Counted from the first letter of the stretch, positions 17,550-26,948 are shown. The stretch: DNA of 64,000 nucleotides from Pectobacterium aroidearum (GCF_041228105.1 NZ_CP166097.1:2914001-2978000); one strand, 5' to 3'. Program-made: numbers and translations. The notes: generated from the sequence alone by a model not told the origin.

Positions 17550-18419
17550 ATGAATATGCTGGAAAAAATCCAGAGTCACCTAGAACTCTTGAGCAAATCG
17601 GAAAGAAAAGTTGCTGAAGTGATCCTGAGCACTCCACAGACAGCCATTCACTCCAGCATCGCGACCTTAGCCAAAATGGCCGACGTCAGCGAACCAACGG
17701 TTAATCGTTTCTGTCGTCGCCTTGAAACGAAAGGTTTTCCCGATTTTAAACTACATCTGGCTCAAAGTCTGGCAAACGGTACACCCTATGTGAACCGCAA
17801 CGTTGAAGAAGATGACAGCGTTGATGCCTATACCAGTAAAATCTTTGAATCCGCAATGGCTGGCCTGGAACAGGTGAAATCCAGTCTGGATGTCACCGCC
17901 GTCAACCGCGCCGTGGACTTGCTGACGCAGGCGAAAAAAATTTCTTTCTTCGGTCTGGGCGCTTCTGCTGCTGTCGCACACGATGCGATGAACAAATTTT
18001 TCCGCTTCAATATCCCCGTCGTTTATTTCGATGACATTGTGATGCAGCGCATGAGCTGCATGAACTCGAGCGACGGCGACGTCGTGGTATTGATCTCCCA
18101 CACGGGCAGAACCAAAAGTCTGGTTGAAATGGCACAGCTCGCGCGTGAGAACGACGCGACCGTTATCGCGATCACCTCAGACGGTACCCCGCTGGCGCGT
18201 GAAGCCTCGCTGGCATTGCGGCTTGATGTGCCTGAAGATACCGATGTCTATATGCCGATGGTGTCCCGTATCGCCCAACTGACGCTGATCGACGTTCTGG
18301 CGACAGGATTCACGCTACGCCGCGGCGAAAAATTTCGTGATAACCTGAAACGAGTCAAAGAGGCCTTGCGCGAATCTCGCTTTGATAAAGACGAGCGATT
18401 GATTAACCCTTTCAGGTGA
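17550..18419 (+). CDS. hexR: HexR, RpiR-family transcription regulator of central carbon genes
   Basis: 289 residues, the same as E. coli HexR (YebK). An N-terminal helix-turn-helix of the RpiR type (SSIATLAKMADVSEPTVNRF, around residues 36-55) is followed by a SIS sugar-phosphate-binding domain (FFGLGASAAVAHDA, then VLISHTGRTKSLVEMA). HexR represses zwf and other glucose-metabolism genes, and KDPG relieves binding. Both MNM starts are adjacent; the family begins MNMLEKIQ, so 17550 is used. hexR is divergent from its target zwf, with the operator in between, and lies upstream of pykA. Confidence 0.97.
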   Translation: MNMLEKIQSHLELLSKSERKVAEVILSTPQTAIHSSIATLAKMADVSEPTVNRFCRRLETKGFPDFKLHLAQSLANGTPYVNRNVEEDDSVDAYTSKIFESAMAGLEQVKSSLDVTAVNRAVDLLTQAKKISFFGLGASAAVAHDAMNKFFRFNIPVVYFDDIVMQRMSCMNSSDGDVVVLISHTGRTKSLVEMAQLARENDATVIAITSDGTPLAREASLALRLDVPEDTDVYMPMVSRIAQLTLIDVLATGFTLRRGEKFRDNLKRVKEALRESRFDKDERLINPFR

Positions 18420-18677
18420 TCGCTAAGTTTTACGTTGTGCTTTGTTTTTAGTTATATCTATGAAAAATGAGCGGTATCATCTACCCGCTTCATCTTTATA
18501 TGGCCAAAGACTACAGGCATGGAAAGATGGTGGGGATTACCTGTACAGTATGATAATCAGACTCAACACGATGTTCGGATAACGCAGGTGAAATAGTTTT
18601 GTTGTAAAGTGACATTTTGCACCGTTATTCGACGCTTAATCGCAACACTACAGCTTCACAAGTGAACGGAGTTATAC

Positions 18678-20120
18678 ATGTCCAGACGGCTCAGAAGAAC
18701 CAAAATTGTAACCACCCTGGGGCCCGCTACCGACCGCGATAATAATCTCGAAAAGATTATCAACGCGGGCGCTAACGTAGTACGCATGAATTTTTCTCAC
18801 GGCACACCAGAAGATCATCAATTACGTGCCAACAAAGTTCGTGAAATTGCGGCTAAATTAGGCCGCCATGTTGCCATTCTTGGCGATCTACAGGGGCCTA
18901 AGATTCGTGTTTCTACCTTCAAAGAAGGTAAAATTTTCCTGAATGTCGGCGACAAATTCTTGCTGGATGCCAATCTGGCGAAAGGCGAAGGCGATAAAGA
19001 AAAAGTCGGGATCGATTACAAAGGCTTGCCGAGTGACGTAGTACCTGGCGATATCCTGTTACTGGATGACGGCCGGGTGCAGTTGAAAGTGCTTCAGGTT
19101 GAAGGCCTGAAAGTTTATACCGAAGTCACCGTTGGCGGTCCGCTGTCTAACAACAAAGGCATCAACAAACTCGGCGGCGGTCTGTCTGCCGAAGCGCTGA
19201 CGGAAAAAGATAAAGCCGACATTATTACTGCCGCAAAAATTGGCGTCGACTATCTGGCCGTCTCTTTCCCTCGTACTGGTGAAGACCTCAACTACGCACG
19301 CCGCCTCGCGCGCGATGCTGGCTGTAACGCCAAGATCGTATCCAAAGTTGAACGCGCTGAAGCCGTCTGCTCAGATGCTGCGATGGATGACATTATTCTG
19401 GCTTCCGACGTGGTGATGGTAGCGAGGGGCGATCTGGGCGTTGAAATCGGCGATCCAGAGCTGGTAGGTATTCAGAAGAAATTGATTCGTCGCGCTCGTC
19501 AGCTAAACCGTGCGGTCATTACCGCCACGCAGATGATGGAATCGATGATCACCAACCCGATGCCAACGCGCGCAGAGGTGATGGACGTCGCCAACGCCGT
19601 GTTAGATGGCACCGATGCGGTCATGCTGTCAGCAGAAACCGCTGCGGGTCAATATCCGGCTGAAACCGTCGCCGCCATGGCAAAAGTCTGCTTAGGCGCG
19701 GAGAAAATTCCAAGCATCAACGTCTCCAAGCACCGCCTTGACGTACTGTTTGATAACACGGAAGAATCCATCGCGATGTCGGCCATGTATGCCGCCAACC
19801 ACCTGAAAGGGGTTACGGCGCTGATTGCCATGACGGAATCAGGTCGCACCGCGCTGATGATGTCCCGTATCAGTTCAGGGCTGCCAATTTTTGCCATGTC
19901 TCGCCATGAGCAAACGCTGAACCTGACAGCACTATACCGTGGCGTCACCCCCGTGCATTTCGATAGCTACACGGACGGTGTGGCTGCCGCTAATGATGCG
20001 GTGATTCGACTGCGCGATAAAGGATTCCTGATGTCTGGGGATCTGGTTATCGTCACACAGGGCGACATCATGGGTACCGTAGGCACCACTAACACGATCC
20101 GCATCCTGCGCGTGGAATAA
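18678..20120 (+). CDS. pykA: Pyruvate kinase II (PykA)
   Basis: 480 residues, E. coli PykA length. Core motifs are [22 protein letters not shown], the active-site and metal-binding segment [12 protein letters not shown], and [10 protein letters not shown] with the catalytic threonine; the C-terminal allosteric domain is complete. It converts phosphoenolpyruvate and ADP to pyruvate and ATP, and the PykA form is AMP/ribose-5-phosphate activated. The start has a GGAG site. It follows hexR after 258 bp. A poor HexR-like sequence near 18600 is discussed under rejected items. Confidence 0.97.
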   Translation: MSRRLRRTKIVTTLGPATDRDNNLEKIINAGANVVRMNFSHGTPEDHQLRANKVREIAAKLGRHVAILGDLQGPKIRVSTFKEGKIFLNVGDKFLLDANLAKGEGDKEKVGIDYKGLPSDVVPGDILLLDDGRVQLKVLQVEGLKVYTEVTVGGPLSNNKGINKLGGGLSAEALTEKDKADIITAAKIGVDYLAVSFPRTGEDLNYARRLARDAGCNAKIVSKVERAEAVCSDAAMDDIILASDVVMVARGDLGVEIGDPELVGIQKKLIRRARQLNRAVITATQMMESMITNPMPTRAEVMDVANAVLDGTDAVMLSAETAAGQYPAETVAAMAKVCLGAEKIPSINVSKHRLDVLFDNTEESIAMSAMYAANHLKGVTALIAMTESGRTALMMSRISSGLPIFAMSRHEQTLNLTALYRGVTPVHFDSYTDGVAAANDAVIRLRDKGFLMSGDLVIVTQGDIMGTVGTTNTIRILRVE

Positions 20121-20164
20121 CCCTTGGCATAACCGTTCGCTAGCAGGCAGACGGTTCATTCCAG

Positions 20165-20199
20165 TAAAAAGCCGGACGATTTCTCGCCCGGCTTTTTTA
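20165..20199 (+). terminator. Rho-independent terminator after pykA
   Basis: GCCGG and CCGGC arms flanked by A5 and T6 tracts form a typical terminator about 50 nt after the pykA stop. The A tract would also let it serve the opposite strand (lpxM). Confidence 0.85.
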
Positions 20200-20254
20200 T
20201 CTATCGTTCTATTTACTATCGCCGTCTATCTTGCTCTTAGTGACGCGATATAAA

Positions 20255-21226
20255 CTAGTTGCGGTATAAATCATCCCGACAGTACGGTTCAATCTCACCC
20301 GGTTTGCGGGTTTTCAACAGCTTCAGAATCCAGGTGTATTGCTCAGGATTCGGCCTGACCAAAATTTCCACTTCTTCATTCATGCGTCGCGCAATATAGG
20401 CGTCATCCGCTTCGGCCAAATCATCCATCGGCGGGCGAATATACACATCCAGGCAGCCGTCTTTAGCGTTATATACCGGGAACAGTGGAATGATATCCGC
20501 ACGGCATACTTTCATCAGTCGTCCGACAGCAGGCAGCGTTGCCTTATAGGTCGCAAAGAAATCAACAAACTCGCTATGTTCAGGGCCGTGATCCTGATCG
20601 GGAAGGTAATAACCCCAGCATCCAGAACGCACGGAGCTGATAAACGGTTTAATACCGTCGTTACGAGCATGGATACGACCACCAAAACGACGGCGTAACC
20701 GATTCCACCAGTAATCCACCAGCGCGTTCTTCTGATTGTGGAACATCGCCGCCATACGCTGCCCACGCGAGGTCAGCAACATCGCAGGGATATCGACGCC
20801 CCAGCCGTGCGGAACCAGAAAAATCACATTCTTATCTTGTTCTTTAATACGATCCAGAATGTCTTCGCCATGCCAGCGAACATATTTCTCGATTTTCTTC
20901 GGGTTACGAATCCCCACTTCCACCATCATGATCATCGACTGAGGAGCCGTCGCAAACATGTCATCAATGATGGCTTCGCGCTGTGCTTCCGTTAACTCCG
21001 GCATACAGTACAGCAGGTTAATGCGGGCACGGCGGCGTGCGCCTTTTGATATTCTCCCGACAAAACGCCCTAACCCACCCAGCACCGGGTTTCTTAACCG
21101 CGCAGGAATATAGGCAGCCAGCGCCATTACCCCTACGCCTAACCAAACGCCCCAATAGCGCGGATGAAAAAAGGCGCGTTCAAACTGGGGAACAAATTCA
21201 GCGTTCGATTTTTTTTCTTTTTCCAT
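20255..21226 (-). CDS. lpxM: Lipid A myristoyltransferase LpxM (MsbB)
   Basis: 323 residues from the ATG at 21226, equal to E. coli LpxM; a TTG eight codons upstream is not used because it would add residues absent from the family. LPLAT acyltransferase motifs are present: VPHGWGVDIPAM with the His-x4-Asp catalytic pair, YYLPDQDHGPEHSEFVDFFA and NEEVEILVRPNPEQY. One membrane segment lies near residues 25-45. It adds the secondary myristoyl chain that completes hexa-acylated lipid A, at the inner face of the inner membrane. It is next to mepM, as in E. coli. Confidence 0.96.
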   Translation of the reverse strand: MEKEKKSNAEFVPQFERAFFHPRYWGVWLGVGVMALAAYIPARLRNPVLGGLGRFVGRISKGARRRARINLLYCMPELTEAQREAIIDDMFATAPQSMIMMVEVGIRNPKKIEKYVRWHGEDILDRIKEQDKNVIFLVPHGWGVDIPAMLLTSRGQRMAAMFHNQKNALVDYWWNRLRRRFGGRIHARNDGIKPFISSVRSGCWGYYLPDQDHGPEHSEFVDFFATYKATLPAVGRLMKVCRADIIPLFPVYNAKDGCLDVYIRPPMDDLAEADDAYIARRMNEEVEILVRPNPEQYTWILKLLKTRKPGEIEPYCRDDLYRN

Positions 21227-21355
21227 GCCTAAACTCTTCAGCTCAATCAATAAACATAATCATAATTGCCACCCCGCGTTTGGCAACACCCGCCGACAAT
21301 TACGCAAAAACATACCTGCGCGACAATAAAAAATCAGGAACCGTACTCTATAAAT

Positions 21356-21383
21356 GAAAATGCCGGCAGCAAGCCACCGGCAT
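21356..21383 (-). terminator. Terminator downstream of mepM
   Basis: On the minus strand, ATGCCGGTGGCTTGCTGCC closes a stem with ATGCCGG/CCGGCAT arms and reads into TTTTCATTT. It lies beyond the shortened ERIC element, so the mepM transcript would include that element. Confidence 0.65.
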
Positions 21384-21396
21384 AACATGCAGTATA

Positions 21397-21465
21397 TCTA
21401 TCCTAAATAATTCAAGTTGCATGAAGGCGGCCAACGCACAAGCAGCTTGAAGTATGACGGATATG
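21397..21465. repeat. Internally deleted ERIC (IRU) element
   Basis: About 69 bp that match both ends of the full ERIC element at 41836-41962 but lack its middle. The left part CCTAAATAATTCAAGTTGCA and the right part GCTTGAAGTATGACGG are joined at GGCGGCCAACGCAC, skipping about 58 bp. It sits directly after the mepM stop codon, inside the mepM 3' untranslated region. Confidence 0.85.
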
Positions 21466-21466
21466 G

Positions 21467-22789
21467 TTAATCAAACTTAAGCTGCGGTACGACTTCCTTC
21501 ACCTGCGCCAGATAATCACGACGTTCTTTACCTGCCAGCCCTTCAGAACGTGGCAACTGAGCCGTTAGCGGATTCACCGCTTGCTGGTTGATCCAAAGTT
21601 CGTAGTGCAGATGAGGACCAGTGGAACGACCTGTATTACCGGACAATCCGATGCGATCGCCACGTTTCACTTTCTGCCCAGGTTTAACCAATATACGGTT
21701 GAGATGCATAAACCGCGTCGTATACTGACGACCGTGGCGAATCACGACATAATTACCCGCCGCGCCACTTCGCTTCGCAATCACCACTTCACCATCCCCA
21801 ACGGCCAAAACTGGCGAACCGACCGGCATGGCGAAATCGACACCTTTATGCGGTGCGACGCGCCCTGTCACCGGGTTCAAACGACGTGGATTGAAGTTGG
21901 AGGAAATACGGAACTGTTTCATCGTTGGAAAACGCATAAAGCCACGCGTCAGACCGGAACCTTCGCGATCGTAGAATTTGCCGTCTTCCGCGCGAATGGC
22001 GTAATAATCTTTACCACCGGTATTCAGACGCACGCCGACCAGTTCACTCTGCTCACTTTTACCATCGAGCATTTCGCGGGACATCAGTACGGAGAAGGTA
22101 TCGTCTTTGCGTAATTTACGGAAATCCAACTGCCACTGAAGTGCTTTGATGACTTCACGCACTTCGGTGCTGGTCAAACCGGCGTTTTTTGCACTGCTAA
22201 CAAAGCTACCACTCACCCGACCATTCAGAACACTGTTGCGCCACTCGCCTTTCAGCGTCTCAATACGCTCTTTGAAATCAGTACCCACGCGTTCATAAAT
22301 ACGTGTTTCACGGCGGGACATCTGCCAGGTCAAGCTTTGCAGATCGCCATTTTCTCCCAGTACCCATGAGATTTGTTGACCGATTTTCAGGTTCCGTAAA
22401 TCTTTATTCTGATCGGCGAGCTGGGTGACATCCGCAATATCGATACCATATTGCGTCAAAATGCTGCTTAAGGTATCGCCCGTAGACACCACGTACTCAT
22501 GTACGCCGCCTTCATCGGCCACCTTATCGTCTAGCTCATCTTGTGGAACGTCGTCATCCGGGGAGGGTTGGTCTATCGGTTCACTGGCTTCTGGCGTTAG
22601 CGTACGCAGTTGGCTGGTTTCCAGGTCGATATCTTTCACGATGACAGGCGCATCATCGACGTGGGGATAAACAAAAGGCCGCCAAACAGCAACGGCCAAT
22701 GTTACAACAGTAAGCGACCCCAGCATGACGCGATGGGGTCGAGGTAAGCTGTTATACGCCAGAGCGATAGTTCGGACTATCTGCTGCAC
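21467..22789 (-). CDS. mepM: Murein DD-endopeptidase MepM (YebA)
   Basis: 440 residues, as in E. coli. A membrane anchor at about residues 20-38 precedes a LysM domain (YVVSTGDTLSSILTQYGI), a linker with an OapA/Csd3-like region, and a C-terminal M23 lysostaphin-type peptidase with zinc ligands in HKGVDFAMP and GPHLHYELW. It cuts D-Ala-mDAP cross-links to allow peptidoglycan growth. The start is close to the znuA stop (12 nt), on the same strand, as in E. coli. Confidence 0.96.
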   Translation of the reverse strand: MQQIVRTIALAYNSLPRPHRVMLGSLTVVTLAVAVWRPFVYPHVDDAPVIVKDIDLETSQLRTLTPEASEPIDQPSPDDDVPQDELDDKVADEGGVHEYVVSTGDTLSSILTQYGIDIADVTQLADQNKDLRNLKIGQQISWVLGENGDLQSLTWQMSRRETRIYERVGTDFKERIETLKGEWRNSVLNGRVSGSFVSSAKNAGLTSTEVREVIKALQWQLDFRKLRKDDTFSVLMSREMLDGKSEQSELVGVRLNTGGKDYYAIRAEDGKFYDREGSGLTRGFMRFPTMKQFRISSNFNPRRLNPVTGRVAPHKGVDFAMPVGSPVLAVGDGEVVIAKRSGAAGNYVVIRHGRQYTTRFMHLNRILVKPGQKVKRGDRIGLSGNTGRSTGPHLHYELWINQQAVNPLTAQLPRSEGLAGKERRDYLAQVKEVVPQLKFD

Positions 22790-22801
22790 TTATTCGTATC
22801 C

Positions 22802-23821
22802 TCATGATTTTTCCTCCAGACAGCTCACATACTGGTTCGATAGCTGCAACAAGAAATCGGCATAGCTATCTCTACCCAGTGCAATAGTGCTTCCCAATGG
22901 ATCGAGCACACCCGAGCGCACGTCGGTTCCCTTGGCAACAGCATTAATAACGGCTGGCCTGAATTGTGGTTCAGCAAAAACGCATACGGCTTTATGCTCA
23001 ACCAACTGTGTTCGTATTTGATGTAAACGCTGTGCACCGGGTTGGATTTCGGGGTTCACCGTGAAGTAACCCAGGGGACTTAACCCATAGTGTTTCTCAA
23101 AATAGCCATAGGCATCATGGAACACGAAATAGCCTTTACCCTGCACAGGCGCTAGCATCTTAACAATTTTTTCATCTGCTTGCGCGATTTTATCCGTGAA
23201 ATAAAGCAGATTCGCGTCTAGTTTGTCCTTATTCTGAGGCATAAGTTCCAATAATTTTGCATGAATGGCAATTGCCGCCTGTTTTGTCATCTCCGGCGAC
23301 AGCCAAATGTGCATATTGTACTCGCCATGATGGTGGCCATCGTCGCCATCATCATGGGCGGCATGGCTATGATCGTGGCCTTTTTCATGGTCATCATGCG
23401 CAGGTTCATGTTCACTCTCATGATCGTGCCCGGCGTCTTTTTCCAGCTCAGATTTAATGGCTGGCAGTGCGGAAAGTGCGATCTGCTTCGCAGGTGAAAT
23501 TTTCGCTAACGGCTTCCCGAGGAAAGCTTCCATTTCCGGCCCAACCCAAATCACCAGATCGGCGGACTGTAAACGCTGGACATCAGACGGGCGCAAGGCA
23601 TAATCGTGGGGCGATGCGCCATCCGGTAACAAAACCTCCGTTGGCGTTACGCCATCGGCAATCGCCGACGCAATGAATCCTAGCGGACGAATTGAAGTAA
23701 TGACCGCAGCAGAGGCCGCGCTGATTGACATCCCGCTCGCGAGTAGCGCGCTGGCAACAAACACACTTTTTAACCATTTTTTCTGCTGAATACATTTTTT
23801 TTGTTGAATAGATAGCTGCAT
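22802..23821 (-). CDS. znuA: Zinc ABC transporter substrate-binding protein ZnuA
   Basis: 339 residues from the ATG at 23821; an in-frame ATG at 23836 is an alternative, and neither has a strong Shine-Dalgarno. A long signal peptide ([20 protein letters not shown] and a hydrophobic run) ends near SAASA. The mature protein is a cluster A-I metal-binding protein: zinc ligands His in [18 protein letters not shown] and [13 protein letters not shown], plus a His/Asp-rich loop (about residues 135-180) typical of ZnuA. It delivers Zn2+ to ZnuBC. The signal peptide contains a duplicated IQQKK segment. Divergent from znuCB, with a Zur-like palindrome between. Confidence 0.95.
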   Translation of the reverse strand: MQLSIQQKKCIQQKKWLKSVFVASALLASGMSISAASAAVITSIRPLGFIASAIADGVTPTEVLLPDGASPHDYALRPSDVQRLQSADLVIWVGPEMEAFLGKPLAKISPAKQIALSALPAIKSELEKDAGHDHESEHEPAHDDHEKGHDHSHAAHDDGDDGHHHGEYNMHIWLSPEMTKQAAIAIHAKLLELMPQNKDKLDANLLYFTDKIAQADEKIVKMLAPVQGKGYFVFHDAYGYFEKHYGLSPLGYFTVNPEIQPGAQRLHQIRTQLVEHKAVCVFAEPQFRPAVINAVAKGTDVRSGVLDPLGSTIALGRDSYADFLLQLSNQYVSCLEEKS

Positions 23822-23851
23822 GAAAGTCGATCCCATCGATTTTTATCGTAT

Positions 23852-23874
23852 TGTTTGTTATAATATAACGTCAC
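23852..23874. promoter_or_regulatory. Zur operator in the znuA-znuC intergenic region
   Basis: The perfect 13-bp palindrome GTTATAATATAAC (23857-23869) with flanks TTGTTT and GTCAC fits the enterobacterial Zur motif, best known from the same promoter region in E. coli (TGTTATAATATCACA). It lies between the divergent znuA and znuC starts, so one site can repress both when zinc is sufficient. Confidence 0.85.
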
Positions 23875-23897
23875 ATGGGTTGTGCAAACCGAATTCT

Positions 23898-24656
23898 ATG
23901 TCCACATTGGTATCACTCAATAATATTTCAGTTACATTTGGCAGCCGGAAGGTCTTGTCAGATATTTCTCTTACCTTGCAGGCAGGTCGAATTCTGACGC
24001 TGCTGGGACCGAATGGCGCAGGGAAATCAACGTTAGTGCGCGTAGTGCTGGGGCTACTTTCCCCGACTTCCGGCTCGCTGGTCCGCGATCCCGCGCTGCG
24101 TATCGGCTACGTTCCACAGAAGTTGCATCTGGATACCACGCTGCCGTTGACCGTCAGCCGCTTTATGCAACTGCGTCCCGGCGTGAAAAAGCAGGATATT
24201 TTACCTGCACTTAAGCGCGTTCAGGCGGCACACCTGCTGGAACAACCGATGCAGAAACTCTCAGGCGGCGAAACCCAACGCGTACTGTTAGCACGCGCAC
24301 TGCTCAACCAGCCTCAACTCCTGGTTCTTGATGAACCGACACAGGGTGTCGACGTCAACGGACAAATGGCGCTGTACGATCTCATCAACCAGCTGCGGCA
24401 GGAATTCCACTGCGGCGTGTTAATGGTTTCGCACGATCTGCATTTGGTGATGGCGAAAACCGATGAAGTCCTGTGCCTTAATCAACATGTTTGTTGTTCC
24501 GGCACGCCTGAGGTCGTTTCCCTTCACCCAGAATTCTTAGCGATGTTTGGCCACCGCGGCGCGGAGCAATTGGCGATTTATCGCCACCATCATAATCATC
24601 GTCACGATCTACAAGGACGTATCATTCTGAAAAGACAAGGCGGAAACGACGCATGA
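23898..24656 (+). CDS. znuC: Zinc ABC transporter ATP-binding protein ZnuC
   Basis: 252 residues from the ATG at 23898 ([15 protein letters not shown]), which matches E. coli ZnuC. An upstream ATG at 23820 would run through the Zur operator and is rejected. Walker [11 protein letters not shown]-loop, signature LSGGE, Walker B LLVLDEPT and the switch histidine in VSHDLHLV are all present. The C-terminus is histidine-rich ([12 protein letters not shown]), conserved in ZnuC. It overlaps znuB by four bases (ATGA), implying translational coupling. Confidence 0.97.
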   Translation: MSTLVSLNNISVTFGSRKVLSDISLTLQAGRILTLLGPNGAGKSTLVRVVLGLLSPTSGSLVRDPALRIGYVPQKLHLDTTLPLTVSRFMQLRPGVKKQDILPALKRVQAAHLLEQPMQKLSGGETQRVLLARALLNQPQLLVLDEPTQGVDVNGQMALYDLINQLRQEFHCGVLMVSHDLHLVMAKTDEVLCLNQHVCCSGTPEVVSLHPEFLAMFGHRGAEQLAIYRHHHNHRHDLQGRIILKRQGGNDA

Positions 24657-25438
24657 TCGAACTGCTGTTTCCAGGTTGGCTGGCGGGGATATTGTTGGCT
24701 ATTGCGGCAGGCCCGCTTGGTTCATTCGTCGTTTGGCGGCGGATGTCTTACTTCGGTGATACGCTGGCGCACGCATCCTTACTCGGCGTCGCCTTCGGCC
24801 TGCTGCTGAACATCAACCTATTTGCTGCCGTCATCGCCGTGACGCTCATTCTGGCATTGGGGCTTGTCTGGCTGGAGCGGCGTCCTTATCTGGCCGTCGA
24901 TACATTACTCGGCATCATGGCACACAGCGCTTTATCGCTTGGATTGGTTGTCGTTAGCCTGATGAACAACGTGCGCGTGGATTTGATGGCTTACCTGTTT
25001 GGCGATTTGCTCTCCGTCACGACAGAAGATCTGTGGGTCATCGGTTCTGGTGTGATCGTCGTTGTTGCTATTATGCGTTGGCAATGGCGCGCGCTGCTTT
25101 CCATGACGATTAGTCCGGAGCTGGCACACGTCGACGGCGTGAAGCTACAGCGCACCAAACTGCTTTTGATGCTGACCACCGCATTAACGATCGGCATTGC
25201 CATGAAATTTGTTGGTGCGCTGATCATTACGTCACTGCTGATTATTCCCGCAGCCAGCGCCAGACGATTCGCGCGGACACCGGAACAAATGGCAAGTATC
25301 GCGGTTATTGTTGGCATGATTGCCGTGACGGGCGGACTGGCCTTCTCGGCTGGCTACAATACGCCAGCCGGGCCATCCGTAGTGCTGTGCGCCTCGCTGC
25401 TGTTTATTGTCAGCCTGCTTAAGCGACAGCCCGCCTAG
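24653..25438 (+). CDS. znuB: Zinc ABC transporter permease ZnuB
   Basis: 261 residues with about eight transmembrane segments, ABC-3 family. It follows E. coli ZnuB closely: [15 protein letters not shown] at the start, [20 protein letters not shown] early, and [20 protein letters not shown] near the end. It forms the zinc channel in the inner membrane with ZnuC, fed by ZnuA. Start overlaps the znuC stop. Confidence 0.97.
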   Translation: MIELLFPGWLAGILLAIAAGPLGSFVVWRRMSYFGDTLAHASLLGVAFGLLLNINLFAAVIAVTLILALGLVWLERRPYLAVDTLLGIMAHSALSLGLVVVSLMNNVRVDLMAYLFGDLLSVTTEDLWVIGSGVIVVVAIMRWQWRALLSMTISPELAHVDGVKLQRTKLLLMLTTALTIGIAMKFVGALIITSLLIIPAASARRFARTPEQMASIAVIVGMIAVTGGLAFSAGYNTPAGPSVVLCASLLFIVSLLKRQPA

Positions 25439-25464
25439 CCAGTCAGTAGCACAAATTAAAAGGA

Positions 25465-25499
25465 AAAGCCCTTCTGAGTACCATGTCCAGAAGGGCTTT
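25465..25499. terminator. Bidirectional terminator between znuB and the LacI-family gene
   Basis: AAAGCCCTTCTG and CAGAAGGGCTTT form a perfect 12-bp stem over 11 nt, with A-rich and T-rich flanks on the two sides, between converging genes. Confidence 0.88.
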
Positions 25500-25526
25500 A
25501 TATTTTGAAGATGGTGAAAAACGCGT

Positions 25527-26486
25527 TTATTTCCGGTTCGCCATATCTGGAATGATTAAATCACCGCGCAAGACATACGAGCCCAGCACGTCCTGCGTTT
25601 TCTCATTAAGCCAGGACACGATTCTGGCCGCTATCGCATCCATCGAATATTCAATGGCCGGTATCGCCGGAATGCCAGGAATATCGAGAGACCCTGCCAG
25701 ACTGAATACCATGATGTCTTTTGGCACTGATTTATTAAACGCCTGAAGCTGTGTAATTACACGTTTGGCTTCCTGCTCATCTGCGACCAGAAGCGCATTG
25801 AAATTCAGCGTCGTGCTGTTATTGAGCAACACTTGCAGCGCCACCGACGACGATGAAGACGCATCCATAAAAATCAGGTTGCGGTTAAACGGCAAGAAAT
25901 TATTTTCCAGCGCCCGCTTGTACCCTAAAAGCACCTGCTCCGCTGAACTGCTGGCGGCGGGATTAATCAGCGCGATTTGTCGCCTGCCTTGTCGAATCAA
26001 GTAATTACATGCCGTTTCCGTGGCGAAAGCGTGATCGAATTGCAGGCTGTTTGCGGTGTCCGTCTCCATACAATCGATCAGAATAATGTTCTTGTCGGGC
26101 AGATTCAGCGGGAAGCGCGCGCCGATGACTAAAATGTCATCACACAGGCCGCTGCTCAGCTCATCAAGCACGCTCATGACTTCTGACCTACTGCTGGCAA
26201 ACCGTAACAAAAGATGCTTTTGATGCCGGCTAAAGTGTTTTTCCAGCGCATAAAGATAGCCGGTCGTCTGGTTAATGTTGTCCTGCGCGCAGATCACACC
26301 AATACAGCCCGTTGACTGACTCAGCAGAGATTGAGCGATGACGTTCGGCCGATATTTAAGCTCATCAACCGCTTTTAACACCGCAAGACGGCTGGCTTCC
26401 TTTACGCCGCGTGAACCACTCAACACCCGGGAGACTGTGGCTTTGGACACCCCAGCTAAACGCGATACATCGTTGATTGTAGACAT
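25527..26486 (-). CDS. LacI/GalR-family repressor of the adjacent PTS locus
   Basis: 319 residues. The N-terminal LacI-type DNA-binding domain is clear: TINDVSRLAGVSKATVSRVL at residues 3-22 and the hinge region near residue 50. The rest is a periplasmic-binding-protein-like effector domain with GIPAIPAIEYSMDAIAARIV near the end. It resembles AscG/CelR-type regulators of beta-glucoside or cellobiose genes, though the inducer cannot be deduced. It is divergent from the PTS IIC gene, and two operator-like palindromes lie between them, suggesting autoregulation and control of the IIC-IIA-porin unit. Absent from this position in E. coli. Confidence 0.88.
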   Translation of the reverse strand: MSTINDVSRLAGVSKATVSRVLSGSRGVKEASRLAVLKAVDELKYRPNVIAQSLLSQSTGCIGVICAQDNINQTTGYLYALEKHFSRHQKHLLLRFASSRSEVMSVLDELSSGLCDDILVIGARFPLNLPDKNIILIDCMETDTANSLQFDHAFATETACNYLIRQGRRQIALINPAASSSAEQVLLGYKRALENNFLPFNRNLIFMDASSSSSVALQVLLNNSTTLNFNALLVADEQEAKRVITQLQAFNKSVPKDIMVFSLAGSLDIPGIPAIPAIEYSMDAIAARIVSWLNEKTQDVLGSYVLRGDLIIPDMANRK

Positions 26487-26569
26487 CTATTTGCCCCTGG
26501 AAAACGCTAAATCCGACTCAAAAAACCCTGAACACCCACAGCGCATTGTATTACTTTGCAGTATAACCC

Positions 26570-26599
26570 TTTCCATCCAGCATGGAAACCGATTATCCG
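26570..26599. promoter_or_regulatory. Upstream operator-like palindrome (near the LacI-family gene)
   Basis: TTTCCAT and ATGGAAA form a perfect 7-bp inverted repeat with 5-bp spacing (26570-26588). The right arm continues as ATGGAAACCGATTATCCG (26582-26599), which shares 12 of 18 positions with the operator at 26706. It lies about 85-115 bp upstream of the repressor start. Confidence 0.5.
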
Positions 26600-26632
26600 T
26601 TTGACATCCAATACGTATTCATACCAATAAGA

Positions 26633-26648
26633 TGTGATGTAAATCTAA
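26633..26648. promoter_or_regulatory. Possible CRP site
   Basis: TGTGA-TGTAAA-TCTAA matches the CRP consensus TGTGA-N6-TCACA at eight of ten core positions. It lies between the two LacI-type operators, a plausible place for catabolite control of a sugar PTS. Found by eye; weak. Confidence 0.35.
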
Positions 26649-26700
26649 TTAATATCGCCAGAAACCATCACATATTGACGGTCATCACACTTCTCTTTTC

Positions 26701-26728
26701 TTTGCATGGAAAACGGTTTCCATATGAT
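26701..26728 (+). promoter_or_regulatory. Operator overlapping the likely promoter of the PTS IIC gene
   Basis: ATGGAAAACGGTTTCCAT (26706-26723) is an 18-bp palindrome with one mismatched pair and a central CG, the classic form of a LacI/GalR-family operator. It fills the space between a -35-like TTTGCA (26701-26706) and a -10-like TATGAT (26723-26728) with 16-bp spacing, so repressor binding would directly exclude RNA polymerase. Confidence 0.7.
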
Positions 26729-26828
26729 ATCCAATCATACTAGCAATAACTTTTTACATTCTGTTTAGCGGAAAATGCGGTCCGCCGCGGAAGAAAAATG
26801 ACGGGTATAGGCTCACGATCATAACAGG

Positions 26829-26891
26829 CCGCCACGCATAGAACCCTAAGAACACATTTTTATTCAATGTGTTATGGAATAGTCGTGGCGG
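26829..26891 (+). other. Structured 5' leader of the PTS IIC gene
   Basis: In the 220-nt leader, CCGCCACG (26829-26836) pairs with CGTGGCGG (26884-26891), enclosing an inner stem AACACAT/ATGTGTT (26851-26857 and 26867-26873). No T tract follows, so it is not a simple terminator. Its role is unknown; it could affect mRNA stability or serve as a binding site. Confidence 0.6.
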
Positions 26892-26948
26892 TAACATACT
26901 TGATGACGATCTGTCGCTGTTACGGCGACACATGAAAAAGGTGTTCAC

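Noticed and set aside
18600..18614. TGTTGTAAAGTGACA as a HexR site upstream of pykA
   Set aside because: Only about 10 of 15 positions match the palindrome and the two halves are not symmetric. A matrix scan would be needed before naming it.
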